Below, piece after piece: positions 45,509 to 57,165 of a stretch of 64,000 nucleotides of DNA. The notes beneath the pieces are model-generated. The model saw only the letters and a list, made by a program, of their open reading frames with translations. It was not told the origin of the DNA and made no database searches. Source of the DNA: Sinohyriopsis cumingii (taxonomy: Eukaryota; Mollusca; Bivalvia; Unionida; Unionidae); contig CM068830.1 of the NCBI GenBank assembly GCA_028554795.2, forward strand, positions 51,036,355 through 51,100,354. Direction: 5' to 3'. Numbering within the stretch: the first letter of the stretch is position 1; each line of letters starts with the position of its first letter. Position numbers and translations under genes: made by a program.

Positions 45509-46059
45509 TTGAACATCTCACATGGAAACCACATCTAACCAGTCTCATTAAAAATGCAGCCAAGACTTGAATCTGCTAAAACATCAGAGGAACAATATGG
45601 GGAGTGGATCAACAAACCATGCTAATGCTCTATAGGTTATTAATTAGGGCCAAAACTTTACTACGGCTGCCAAGTACACGCGTCGGCAAATACCACTCTA
45701 CTCCACAAATTAGACAACATCCAATATAAAGCACTCTGCCCAACATCTCAATAGAAGAACTACAGCTCCTAACAGGGAATCTTCCCCTACACCTAAGGCG
45801 GGAAAAACAAATTCTCAGGTATGCCACCAGGAATTCAATCCACAAGGAAAACAACCCGACGAAAACTATAATTAATAAATGCAAGACACCATTTAGGACA
45901 AAACTTGTATCGAATCCCCCTGCAGCTAAAATGGTTCACACTATGTGCAGAACTAGGACAAACTGAGATACAAGCAGAACAATTGCAACTAACTGACCCC
46001 ACCGCATGGGAAAATAGCACCCCAAACATGCTTCATAACCCAATAGGAACGCCGAAACA

Positions 46060-46366
46060 TATCCAACACATATCAAGATATATACGGATGGATCCAAATC
46101 CAAAAGACCTAAACAGAACTGGCGCGGCCGTGGTCATCCCGGAGCACAATATTAAATTGCGGGATAGGCTCCCAAATGAGTGTTCAATCTACACAGCTGA
46201 TTTCTGGGCAGTAAAAGAGGCACTCAAATGGATAGAAACCCAAACTACACAACAATTTGTTATCATCACCGACTCCCTAAGTGTATTAAAATCATTCGAA
46301 TCCGGCACGTCCAAAAGCAGGGGAAATCTAATGGAAGAGGTACTACAACCCATCAGGGAAATATAA
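46060..46366 (+). pseudogene. RNase H domain of the LINE
   Basis: The first catalytic segment, IYTDGSKSK-like, occurs at about 46,078 but in a different frame from the rest. The continuing frame shows SIYTADFWAVKEALKWIE (Glu helix) and FVIITDSLSVLKSFESG (Asp strand). Three acidic catalytic residues can thus be placed, but a frameshift separates the first. The domain degrades the RNA strand of the hybrid during retrotransposition. Confidence 0.7.
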
Positions 46367-47185
46367 ATCAAATAACAAAAACTCGATTTACTCTGGGTAC
46401 CGTCATATATCAACTTACCAGAGAATGATAAAGCAGATCTAAACGCAAAATCCAGCCTCATGAATATCACAGTAGTGCCCATACAGTATAATGTGCAGGA
46501 AATATATTGTCAAATAACTCATAAAATCAACAACAAATGGAAACAACTATGGGATAATACCACCAAGGGCAGACACCTGTATCAATGGCAGAAAAATGTC
46601 ACTAAGAACATCATGTTACCAAAGAGCCTAGAAATTTCTGACATTAAACTTATATGTAGAATAAGAACCGGAAAAACCCTGTTTAAGGGACGTTTTGGGA
46701 AACATCTCAGTAATGGACCAAATAAAAATACGATCTGCCCTCACTGCACTGCAATAGAAACTTTGGAACATGTCTTCAACAACAGTCCCAGATACCACGC
46801 CCACAGAATGAAATTTCAGACTTACCATAAAAGCATTGGATCCCCGTTTAAATATCCAGACTTCCTAGACACCAAGCTAAACAACAACATAGAAACAACA
46901 TAAAAAACGTAATATTATACTTAAAACAAATCGATAAATACAACAAACATTGAAAACAACATATGAATAACAGGGTGAAAGCCGCGCTCGAACCCTAGAG
47001 TTAAAGCTGCAAGTTAAAAACAGGATTCTGCTAGCTAAAGAGCAAACCCAGTAAGGTCGGGCCGGTTATAACATACGTCTTAACCAAAGAGAACGGGCGC
47101 CTTTGACAAGTCCATCGGGACCTGGGTATTCAGCAAAGGGGCCAGTATTCTCAAATAAATAATAAATCAATAAATTAAAAATTAA

Positions 47186-48455
47186 AGAATACCCCCCAAA
47201 CAATCATAACCTAATGCAAACAAACATATAGGTAATAGGAGAAACGAAAGGAAAAAGGGAAGGATTTTGTTCTCTCTCTCTTCTCTTTCCCGCTTTCTCT
47301 TCCCCCAGCCTGATGCATGTGGCTAATAAACTAATCATAACAACATTTTCACTAACCAAGGTCTGAACACAACAACAGAACATTACAATTTTATCGACTC
47401 CATAAATCAAACGCTTATAAGGTGGCCATCCCCGCCACCAGGCCCCATGGGAATTAAATCACAACCATTAGTAAATACTACAGTCTAAAATTAACAATTA
47501 TACGGTGACCCAAGCCCAGTCATCAGGCCCCTCCACACAAGGCAGAACCAAAAGAAACGTACACAAAAACGGTAACACATCACACATGTAATGGGCACTT
47601 TGCAATTACCTCAGACCAATTGCTCACATAAAAAAAGTAGGGACACAATGTTATATTTGAAAATAATAATTATTGTGGCTACAAACAGCAAAGAAGAAGA
47701 GCACAACATCAACGAATAAAGGTCGGCAATCATCAAGCCTGAAGCGACCAGGAAGTCAAGTCAACAACAGTCAACCTAACCCCGATGAAGTAACAACCCA
47801 GAAAGCAACAAGAAGAGGGGAAAGAAAACAGCAAGAACAACGACTTCCAGAATTGCCTTAAAATATGGGGTTCTTCCTTTGGCTATTGAAGACCTCTTTC
47901 GGATAATTCTATCTGATGTGGCCCTAATCAGACATGATCCTTTCCAAACTGCCGTCAAAATTAACAACTTCAGCTCAGATTGCAAGACCCAGAAATAATC
48001 GGGAGACTAACACCCAGCTGATTGGCACTATTTTTGTTTGTTTTTTTCTTCTTCTCAAAACCTGAGTACACTCTGTATACAAAATTCCAACTATTATAAT
48101 TTATGGTAAACAAAATTACAAAACTCAATCGATTAGGTCAATTTACACAAGTGGCTTACACAACATTGGAACATGTCTTTATTGTCCAATCGTACAACTG
48201 GACTAAATTTGGTTACAATAGACGTTGGCGTTTCTAGTGGCGTTTCTGGCTGTCCTGTGACGTCGGGTGCGTCCTGAAGATGTCTTTACTCCCTTGTCTC
48301 ATCCATGCATCATAATTAAGAAGTGTGACAATCAAACATAAACGCGGGATTGTAGCGGCTCCATTCCTACAACCCTAATCAATTAAATATCATGGTCATC
48401 AGGAATTAACAATTCGCAAAAGCACTTAGTTTGCGTAAGCGACCATAATTAATTA
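47186..48455. other. Non-coding stretch right of the LINE
   Basis: It contains a pyrimidine-rich tract at about 47,268-47,306 and short basic frames (47,673-47,861, lysine/serine/glutamine-rich) without a recognised family. The sequence up to about 47,990 has slightly higher GC and could include more element remains, but I cannot assign it. Confidence 0.4.
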
Positions 48456-48456
48456 T

Positions 48457-48507
48457 ATTCATTCATTCATTCATTCATTCATTCAATCATTCAATCATTC
48501 ATTCATT
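48457..48507. repeat. (ATTC)n microsatellite
   Basis: About a dozen ATTC units with two ATTCAATC interruptions. Confidence 0.95.
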
Positions 48508-48536
48508 CTGACCATCCATTGTTGACTCATCATCCT

Positions 48537-48768
48537 ATGAAGATGTGTTCAAGACTTGCCAAGCTGAACGAAGCCTACGTACATTTGTATCGTGTCAGGC
48601 AAAGATTGATACCCAAGCCGGAAGAGATAGAGAATGTCAGAATGTTGAATGTGACCGAAGACCTGATAGAAGAGCTCTTTAGCGAGGAAATCAAGAAAGA
48701 GTAAGAAGAAAAGACGGAGAAGTATAGACTTCAGAAGCAGAGAGAGCAGCAGCATGAACAACTTTAGT
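48537..48768 (+). pseudogene. Helical coding-like ORF with one in-frame stop
   Basis: The ATG at 48,537 opens a frame with SRLAKLNEAYVHLYRVRQRL and VTEDLIEELFSEEIKKE. TAA at 48,702 is followed in frame by more charged helix (EKYRLQKQREQQHEQL) to a stop at 48,766. The strongly protein-like composition suggests a former gene of a viral element. No family recognised. Confidence 0.35.
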
Positions 48769-49846
48769 TCACGAAATGTTTGCAAGCATGCATACATTAA
48801 GAAAATTACCTATATTGAAATACTCCCTGTTATAATATATGAAATGGGCAAAGCCAAAGATGAGAGCATCTTAGCTATGGACTCGCGGTGCTAATTCAGG
48901 TCCAAGAGCAAACCTATGGAAAAATCATGATATTAAAAATTCAGTAACTTTAAATTTCCAAATGCTCATGATCACATCCATATTCATCAGAGTATACATA
49001 TTTTTTTTAAAAAAAGCTTCTCTTCAGAGAAACCTAAATAAGCTGCGGCATTTTCTGGATATACGTGTGTGTCTGAAACACGTGCTTTCATTTCTATACC
49101 AGAGACAGGTGCTAATTTCAGAAACGAGTTTTCCAAAAATTAAGTATGTAAAAGGACTGAAATAACATCAGTAAAACATTGGCCCTGTTGCTTTTTTTCC
49201 TTCAGTTTCAGCTTGGATAAATTCTCAAAAGATTCTTTTTACTAAAATTTTACCTACATTATGAACCAATCCTGGCCAACCTAACCCATATATACTCTGT
49301 TTTATGTTTATTCCTAGACTGATTCCCATTCTTCCATATCATTATTACCATGCGTTTTTATTCTCCTGAATATTTGACTGGTTTCTTGTGAGGTCACTGA
49401 CAAGCCACTTGGATTCAAATCACACTTAATTTTCCTATATAGTCTCTACAGGGGCTGGACTGTCAACAAAGCAATATGCAATGGAACACAGATTTCACTT
49501 CTGGATCATCGCCAAAGTCTTATTACTCACTGTGCACTGTCGCAAAAACACATACAGACAACCACACCATAAGCTCATATTTTAAAGAATAAACAAACTA
49601 CCTTGGAATCCATACAGACTACATTTGTGGGTACTAAACCGGAAATAATAATTGTGATCTGATTCCTAACAGACCCAATTTTGTATGGACAATTTTAGTC
49701 AAACTTCTGTGTTTACATTCCATGCCTATTTCAATTTCATACATGAAGTCTTTTTGAATTTCCTGGCAGACGAGACATGTGACGGCTGGTAGAATGTGTG
49801 TACTGCTGGTGTTCCACAGGGTGTAAGTTTTGACTCAAGTGCTCCT
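48769..49846. other. Non-coding stretch
   Basis: Unique AT-rich DNA. A segment around 49,440-49,690 is related to DNA at about 52,370-52,810 (shared phrases TTATTACTCA, GTGCACTGTCGC and ACACAGACAACCACACCATA). An older dispersed duplication is therefore likely. Confidence 0.45.
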
Positions 49847-50373
49847 GAAGTTGTTGTTGTTGTTGTAGGGTTTAACGCCATTTTTCAGCACACGATAGGC
49901 TATGCATGGCGGCCAGTATTAATGATGGAGGAAGAACGCGGGAAAACCCCCAAAAGAACCACCGACCCACGAGAAGCTACTGGCAAGCTTTCTCACATAC
50001 CCATACTGGCTGAATCCGATTTGGATTTGGATTTTTTATTTTAACGTAGCTTTAACAAAAATTTTAAGTTATATCGCTACGATGTTTGCAATGTGGCAGT
50101 TTATAGTGATATTTAGCACTGGGGCATCATGCCGCAGATATGTAGCATAATGTCCCACCCAGTCACATTATCCTGACACCAGGCCGACCAGTCCTAACAC
50201 TAACCTCTTAATGCTGAGCGCCAAGCGATGCAGCTGTTAGTACCATTTTTGTAAGTCTTTGGTATGACTCGGCCGGGGATCGAACCCACGACCTTCCGCA
50301 TCCGAGGCGGACGCTCTAAAACACTAGGCCACCGGAGCGGTTTTGGCTGAATCCGAGACTCGAACCCACGCAT
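49847..50373 (-). mobile_element. SINE family B, copy 2, split by a family A SINE
   Basis: The body and CAA-type tail (49,851-50,019) and a short stretch of the B-box side (50,344-50,373) belong to one copy. The tRNA-like 5' half is missing. Flanking ACTCAAGTGCTCCT repeats at about 49,833 and 50,374 form its target duplication. A family A SINE (50,020-50,343) sits inside, duplicating TGGCTGAATCCGA. Confidence 0.88.
50020..50343 (-). mobile_element. SINE family A, copy 3, nested in a family B SINE
   Basis: A full-length minus-strand copy has a well-preserved head (B-box core GGTTCGATCCC on the minus strand). It is flanked by the 13-bp duplication TGGCTGAATCCGA (50,007-50,019 and 50,344-50,356), which dates it as younger than the family B copy it interrupts. 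Confidence 0.93.
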
Positions 50374-50394
50374 ACTCAAGTGCTCCTAAGAAAC

Positions 50395-52810
50395 CAAAAC
50401 TAATTTTGCTATATCTTCCTTAACTTTATTTTTTTTGCAATGCAGTGAAAACTTAATTGTAAAACAAGATGAGGCCTGTCTGAAAATATGTTTGAACTAT
50501 AAAAACAGCTATAAATTAAATTTTAATGGAAATTCAAATAAACATTTAATTTTCATGCAAGTTTTAAAATTCAAACTGACAAATTTTAGACAGCAAAGTT
50601 GACTAATATATGATATTTAAAACAAATAGTTTCGGCCTGTACAACTGAAAACATTTTTCCCCAGGGTAGTGAAGAAAGATAGCTCAAAGTGACTTTTTGC
50701 ATCCAATCGCAATATGTTTGCTCACATGCGTATAGGCGTACACACTAAAGAAACAATGACAGGCGCTATGTTCCACATTTACTGCGTCAGGTACTTGGCA
50801 GTAGTTAGTTTAAATAATAGCGCACTCAAGTTTAAAGTTTTGATGGGACCAGTACCATATTTCATGGCACAAATGCATTCTATTTCAATGTCGATGACCA
50901 CAAAAGACGACAATGTAATAGGGAAATACAGTTCCAGGGAGGCCCTACCTTGTTGAACAATGGTGCTGATCTCTTTCATGAAAACCTAAGCCATGTCTTT
51001 GAGGTGGTATTCATCAGTGTGGTACTATGAACTAATCTTGGTCACTTATAGCAGATACATTGCACATGTCTTTATGAAACCTTTCTTCACCACCTGACTA
51101 GTGAAGAGCTTCCAGTCTATCCAACTCTAACACCTTGTTCCAGATACCAGGCTAGACCTGAAAAGATTAAACTTGTTTCACGTAATTTTAGAAAGCAGTA
51201 AGATATAAGTAAATGAAGTTAAAATGTGTTAGATATGGAGAGTTCAAAATAACATTAAGGGTGCAAGCATGGGAAAAAATGTTACACTTGACATAGTGAC
51301 ACTCAAAAATGTGACGCAATAGGCATGCATTAATGTACTCATCCCAAAAATACATGAGCCAGAAATGTGCCTTACAGATTCACTACAGGTACAATGTCAG
51401 CCTATATGGTGTACTGAATATGAAATATTGATCACAAACATTAAAAACTACACGGATATTTGTTCATGTGGGATATGTAACCATGTTAGTATTAGTTGTA
51501 CAAAGTTAAATACAAATAATCCGTTTGAATATTTATGGTGTAATCTTTAGGGTATCGGTTAACAATTATTATTAGTAATTAATAATGCATAAAGTAAAAT
51601 GGTTCATTAGAATTCCCATAATATCAACATAGACCACAATGCCGCACTACGTCAATCAATGGCTTAACCAAACTGAACAATAAAACGGAATGCATTTTGT
51701 ATTCGGCTTACATCATTTTGCTATTTTCTTAATCCAAGGGTACACATTCCTGCGGAGTGTATATTTTATCCCTTTGACCTGTATGTAATTATCTGACAGC
51801 TTAAAATGATTTAGTAGACAACTTGAGTAGGTTCTACTATAAAGTTTTCAACTCTGTCTTCTAGTTAAATACCATATAACTAAATTTATAAACAATTTCT
51901 GACATCTATACCAGCAGATGTGTTACTCAGGAAGCCACGCCATCATAAACACATAAATTAAATGCGTGGACCCATAATATATAGTTTGAATGACCGAAAT
52001 CCACACTATCCAATAGAAATCAGTCTTCATGTATTTTGAATAAAGCTCTCATTTTGACATTCGAAGGTATTTTCTCTGATAAAACTTGACACATGTCCAT
52101 CATTGTAACTTGTTTATGATGTATAGAATACAAACATACTGATGATATTTAATATAATTCCCAATAAATATTATATATATGCATTTTTTGGAGAGAAAAA
52201 ATGATTTTTTTAAAACAATTCATTTAATTTTTTCCAAAATAACTATTTTTTAATTTTTTAAAATTTCATTCGTCTATTTTATAAGTCAATATACACAACA
52301 TATTACAATATATAATAATAAACATTTTATACCTATTTAAACTTTAATCAATACGGTACTAAACAGGACACAGATCGCAATTAATTTTCCTATATTATCT
52401 CTACATTTGTTTATTAGTACCGAACTTTTCAATGTGTGACAATCAAAACGAATCATGTTAATCGAAGAAAAAAAACTACCCGGGGAAATTCTTGTCATAC
52501 GTTCAACGGCATTTCTTTGAGCGGATGCACTATAAACAGATCAATGTACAATAAAACACACATATTTCACTTCCGGATCATCAACAAGGCCTTATTACTC
52601 AATGTGCACTGTCGCCAAAACACACACAGACAACCACACCATAGCTCATATTCTAAAGAATAAACAATTACCTTTAAATCCATACCAAGAATGCATAAAT
52701 CTAACTATTGTATCACGACCAAAAGGAGACAGGAAAAAAATGCAATACAAATAGACTGGGACTACATTCGTAATACTGAACCGGAACTAATAATTGTGAT
52801 CTGCTTACAC
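50395..52810. other. Non-coding stretch
   Basis: Unique, AT-rich DNA without gene-like frames. The part at about 52,370-52,810 repeats phrases of 49,440-49,690. Confidence 0.45.
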
Positions 52811-53125
52811 TTGTATTTTGATTTTGATTTTTTTAAACATAGCTTTAACAGTTTTTCAGTTGCTACGATGTCTGCAGTGTGGCCGTTTATAGTGATGCCT
52901 AGCACTGGGGCATCTGGTCGCAGACATGTAGCATGATGTCCCACCCAGTCACATTATCCTGACACCAGGCCGACCAGTCCTAACACTAATCTCTTAATGC
53001 CGAGCGCCAAGCGAGGCAGTTGTTAGTACCATTTTTGTAAGTCTTTGGTATGACTCGGCCGGGGATCGAACCCACGACCTCCCGCATCCGTGGCGGACGC
53101 TTTAACCACCAGGCCACCAGAGCGG
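52811..53125 (-). mobile_element. SINE family A, copy 4
   Basis: A full-length minus-strand copy with A- and B-box head near 53,060-53,125 and a tail at its left end. It is slightly diverged from copies 2 and 3. No clear target duplication is visible. Confidence 0.9.
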
Positions 53126-53850
53126 AGATAGAGACGTGTAGAACTGAGACACTCGATCGTTCTTATCTTTGGCAAATTATATTAATATCTTAATTTAGTT
53201 TTTGAGCATTGTCCTTTATTGTACGTAAATAAAAAGAGTTTTTGTTTCAAGCATCCTGACTTCTTTGTAAAAGAATGGTGGTTTTGTTAATAATATGGAT
53301 ATAATTGTCCTTTACACGGAAACGTATTGTGCATTTTCATAGCTAACGTTTGAGTTAATGGGTATTTGTTTTAAAAATATTGATTTTGAAGAAATATATG
53401 ATGTTATTCTGTCATCGTTTCTAGAGTACTCACGTTCCAAATAATTGACTAAATGTTAAATGGGAATCCAAGACTGCACTGATGAATAAAATACATACAC
53501 TATTGTCTACACACTGTCGCATCTGATCATTACAATTTCACAATAATGAATTGAGTAGATACAGCATTTATTGTCATAAAGTCTATTTTATCGTTTTCCA
53601 GAGGAGTTAATAAAGAATCACAATATTACACACTGTGGCCGTTGGAAAAGTAGACGACTACTTAAAGGATTCCTATGCGATTACTCTTATACGTGTTGAT
53701 GACGTAGGCTTGAATGTCTTTAGGCTTTCGACGAGGAACTTCATTATTAGCACACACCAATGGATTTCAAGAAGCTTTGTATGAACTGTTAGTCAAAGAA
53801 GGCAACTAAATTTCCAGGTATTCATGCTTTATACAGGTACTGATAAATCA
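53126..53850. other. Intergenic stretch before the third viral remnant
   Basis: AT-rich with no arrays. From about 53,600 the composition becomes more balanced, as in the viral remnant to the right, but no frame is recognisable. Confidence 0.4.
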
Positions 53851-53855
53851 TGAGT

Positions 53856-54313
53856 TCATACTTGACGTTTTCCTTGAACAATATGTATCATGTAAGTCGC
53901 TGAACGGGAAGTCTCGGTAATTTGTTGCAAAACAGTTTGGATGCATTTCATTTCCAAAATAGTAGTGGAGGTAAGGAATAGTCGCTCAGTTCTGTACATC
54001 ACTCTTTTAAAATCTTTACGTATATGAGAGTTCATGCGTCTTCCAAATAGTCTTCCTCCTTTTCTTCTTGACTCCTCGTCAAACATTTAATTTATTATTT
54101 CTGACTTGGATAACCGATTTGACATCCACAACACCGTTCAATAGTCAGGCTTGTAATTCTTTCTGCCAAGTGACAAACAAATAGGTGACCAAGTATTTTT
54201 CTTGCTCTGACTATGTTGACATCATGGTTCTTTGTCTTCTTTTTTGTTTTCGCTTGACGTTTGTGGTCGTTTATGTTCAGAATAGAAAGTATCTTCTTCA
54301 ACTGTCTCCACAT
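53856..54313 (-). pseudogene. Small Cys-motif protein of Maverick-type elements
   Basis: The ATG at 54,313 starts a basic N-terminal region, then GHLFVCHLAERITSLTIERC followed by CGCQIGYPSQK and stops. Beyond them other frames continue with EEKEEDYLEDA-like and LSDYSLPPLLFWK segments to about 53,856. The ERC-x-GCQ-(H/Y)PSQ arrangement recurs in elements with F54H12.2-like genes (recognised from memory). At least two breaks. A metal-binding role is plausible. Confidence 0.45.
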
Positions 54314-54331
54314 GTTTGTGTTCCATCTTTG

Positions 54332-55470
54332 CTAGGATGACTCATCTCTCTGGCTGTTGTTTTCCAGAGTATGATCTAATTCTGCAGACAAGATAACATT
54401 CACTGTATTTGCCAGAGCTAGGGCAAAATGAAGTTCCACACTAAAATGCCCAGTTTCAATCCGGTGGGAATGTCCTATAGTCGCTGCCCTGGTATGGAGA
54501 GAAATCAGATCCCCATAAAGTATACCATCCCGCACGTCGTATGAAATGTCGTGGCAATTGTTGATACCTACTTGTCTTGTGGATTCAGGCAGAGTAAAGT
54601 AAGATCCCATCTAATTTTTTTTGACAAAGATTGGTTCAAACGGACTAATACACACTTCCGGCCATCTCGGTTGACTGGTACACATTATTTTGCCATCTTA
54701 TGTAACTTCTATCTTAGACAAGTTGAAGTGTTGGAGCTCGAAATGATTTTGATCGAGGGCTGCATTGTTGCCAGTAAGCAAACATTTTGACAGTTGACCT
54801 CGGAAAGCAAAATAATGGACCAGAGTCCAGAGGAAACGGTGAAGGTTTTAACTTCTACTCGTACAATACACATGATCGTCGTTCTGCTCACAGTTTGACT
54901 TATGCTGGTTCCAACATTTGGTAAGACCGACAAACGGTGCACGTAAAGTCTAGTTGATTCAATAGTCGTTTTGTACTCAGAATTAGCCCTGAAATGAAAC
55001 ACGGTACTACGGTTCAGTCTCAGACGTTCGTCCCCAGAAGTTAATAAAATACTTGTCTTACAACCACATTTCCAAGACTAAAGTACCCATAATTTCTAAA
55101 CGTACTCCTTTCTTGATTTTCCTTGACGATCGTTAAATCCAGCATTGTGAGGATCGTTATCCCAAGTCAGCTTTGTGTCGTTAAACATGTCCAACTGGTC
55201 AGGTTTTCATATCACTGAGACATCCAGGTGGGTGTTCTTGCCTCTTTCAGTACTATGAAGAGATTGTGCAGGTAAACTTATTAAGGATGTATCCATGCTG
55301 CTGCAGACTAGTTTGTTGTTCATGTACACAATGTGCTGAACAACGGATGCATGAAATTGCTGCCGGGAGACGACATTCAGGTACAAGTACCTGTTATTCA
55401 GATCGATGTAGTCTTCAGTTTGTTCTTTGATTTCAAATTCAGTAGGAGCTGAAATGGTAAAAAAAGACAT
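54332..55470 (-). pseudogene. F54H12.2-like capsid-type protein, frameshifted
   Basis: The ATG at 55,470 begins an N-terminus with APTEFEIKEQTEDYIDLNNR, the characteristic opening of this family. The middle (about 55,200-54,620) is broken into short frames, one containing a LNDTKLTWDNDPHN-like segment in a changed form. The C-terminus at 54,610-54,332 reads GHFSVELHFALALANTVNVI and LSAELDHTLE and is homologous by eye to the fragment at 42,466-42,726. The size of about 1.1 kb fits a full gene. The family may be the major capsid protein of its Maverick lineage (inference). Confidence 0.65.
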
Positions 55471-55499
55471 AGGATGAAATTATAACCATTGGGATTCTC

Positions 55500-56748
55500 G
55501 CATCGTCACCATCATCAGTGGCATGGCAAATAGATCGAGTTCTGATATAAAGATTCTCAAGAATATGGGTGCAGGTTTTTTTTGTATGTTCGTTTGTTTT
55601 AGTTAGTAAACAAATACGTTCACTTCTCGGACAGATTTTTGACTCTTATTCTTTTTCTGATCATGTTTATGAGGTCTGGAGAGTTCTGGAAGTCTCTTTC
55701 TATCTTCTTCTTGCTGTGGGGTAGAGGAAGCGTGAAGCGAAATTATAAGACGCCCTAACAGGTATTTTTCCTCTCAGAACCAACGCTGCATCGTATAAAG
55801 CATGCAATTCTTGAGTTTTAAGATGGGTACTACCGTATAAAAAGCCTATTTTGAAATATTTTCCAATACCATGTCCTAATTGTCGAGCGACCCGTCAGTA
55901 TGTGAGATACACCTGTTATAATTCATCGAAGAATCATCTTCAGAAATGTAGTTTCAAGGTGAGTTCTTCTTGGGATAATACAACATCAAGTGTCCTTTTA
56001 TGCTAATATTGACAGTAAAAAGAATATTTAATGACGAAAAGATAATGATATATAGATTTTCGGTGAATGTGATACGTGTTTCCTCTTTCATCGTAAGAAA
56101 CTATAGCAGAATCCACTTTGAAAGAACTGATATACAGCAACGGAACAGCTTACGACCTAGTACTCGACGGCACCAGAGTAAAGAAACATCAAATTCAGTG
56201 TTTCGTTTGTTTCAAGTGGTTTGTAAAAATACATATAGAATCGCTCGTTGTTGTGAATGTCTTTTGACTGCGATACTATATTCGTGTTTCCGCCCAGAAT
56301 AACAGACAATTGGTGAGAAAAAGTGTTAGGCAGCGCTTTGGCGTTCGAAAAATCCATTTGAAGACGATGGGCAATTTTATGGTACTCGATCTGTATACTT
56401 CAGATAGGTTTATTGTTTCGGTGATTTGCTAAACAGATCGTATTGATGAGGTTTTTAAAGCATTGAAATAAAATCCTGCAGAGATTGTCCCGATATTAAT
56501 TTTCAACTGAGGATTCGCTGCCGATCGTGTTTTGTATTCGGGAATGAAAGGATCACTTTTATCCTATCCAAGTGCTCAAGAACATTGTTTGTCTAATATT
56601 TCGACATCGATAATGATTTGTTTTTCAATCAGATTCTTGACTCGAGTGGGATGAAAACCACTTCCCAGTGAGCTTCCTGATCTAATTGTATGGACTGAGG
56701 TAAATCGGTTGTAAAACAAGATAATTTATTGCTGTGAAGCACATCCAT
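55500..56748 (-). pseudogene. Second capsid-type pseudogene (DLP/WEV family)
   Basis: The ATG at 56,748 starts MDVLHSNKLSCFTTDLPQSI, then LDQEAHWEV. A T-D-L-P beginning followed by a W-E-V strand is the opening of a virion-type protein that accompanies F54H12.2-like genes in Mavericks (from memory). A frameshift follows, and further pieces lie in other frames, for example 56,357-56,157 (HQLSVILGGNTNIVSQSKDI). The distal part is too degraded to read. Possibly a minor capsid or penton protein. Confidence 0.5.
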
Positions 56749-56906
56749 AGAACTTCAACGAGGTAATATCAAAAGGAAATGATTTTCCTAATGTTTCAGA
56801 ATAGTACTGTTGATGTGACTGGAAGAGTTTTGACTAGTGTTGGCGTCGTTGGTGAGGGTCGGTATTTTCAAAAGAAGAATTCGGAAGAAGATACCCAACA
56901 GAACTG

Positions 56907-57155
56907 GGGGCCCCGAGTGGCCGAGTGGCGCTGTCCGTTACGGATCACTGCCATCTCACCCCTGTCTGCGTGGGTTCGAGTCTCGGATTCAGCCAATGTG
57001 GGTATGTGAGAAAGCTTGCCAGTAGCTTCTCGTGGGTCGGTGGTTCTTTCTGGGATTTTCCCGGGTTCTTCATCCACCAATAATACTGGCCGCCATGTAT
57101 AGGCTATCGTGAGCTGAAAAATGGCGTTAAACCCTTCAACAACAACAACAACAAC
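56907..57155 (+). mobile_element. SINE family B, copy 3 (full length)
   Basis: It begins GGGGGCCCCGAGTGGCCGAG (tRNA-like A box) and carries a B box, GGTTCGAGTCTC. It ends with a CAA/ACA-repeat tail and is flanked by a perfect 10-bp duplication AACAGAACTG (56,897-56,906 and 57,156-57,165). It lies within the third viral remnant and therefore postdates it. Confidence 0.94.
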
Positions 57156-57165
57156 AACAGAACTG

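Larger units (their letters stand above)
44101..47185 (+). mobile_element. 5'-truncated LINE retrotransposon with RNase H (I-like group)
   Basis: The remnant begins in the linker after the endonuclease ([20 protein letters not shown]), continues through the reverse transcriptase and an RNase H-like domain, and ends in a zinc-knuckle-like C-terminus (CPHCTAIETLEHVF, 46,738-46,780). A 3' untranslated region ends in AATAAATC-type repeats near 47,150-47,185. A pol with RNase H after RT places it in the I/R1-like clades. Many frameshifts and stops make it inactive. The first ORF and endonuclease are gone. Its 5' edge abuts the TA microsatellite exactly. Confidence 0.85.

Noticed and set aside
56907..56990. 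Possible functional tRNA gene of the Leu/Ser type
   Set aside because: It is the head of a family B SINE with a target duplication around the whole 250-bp unit.
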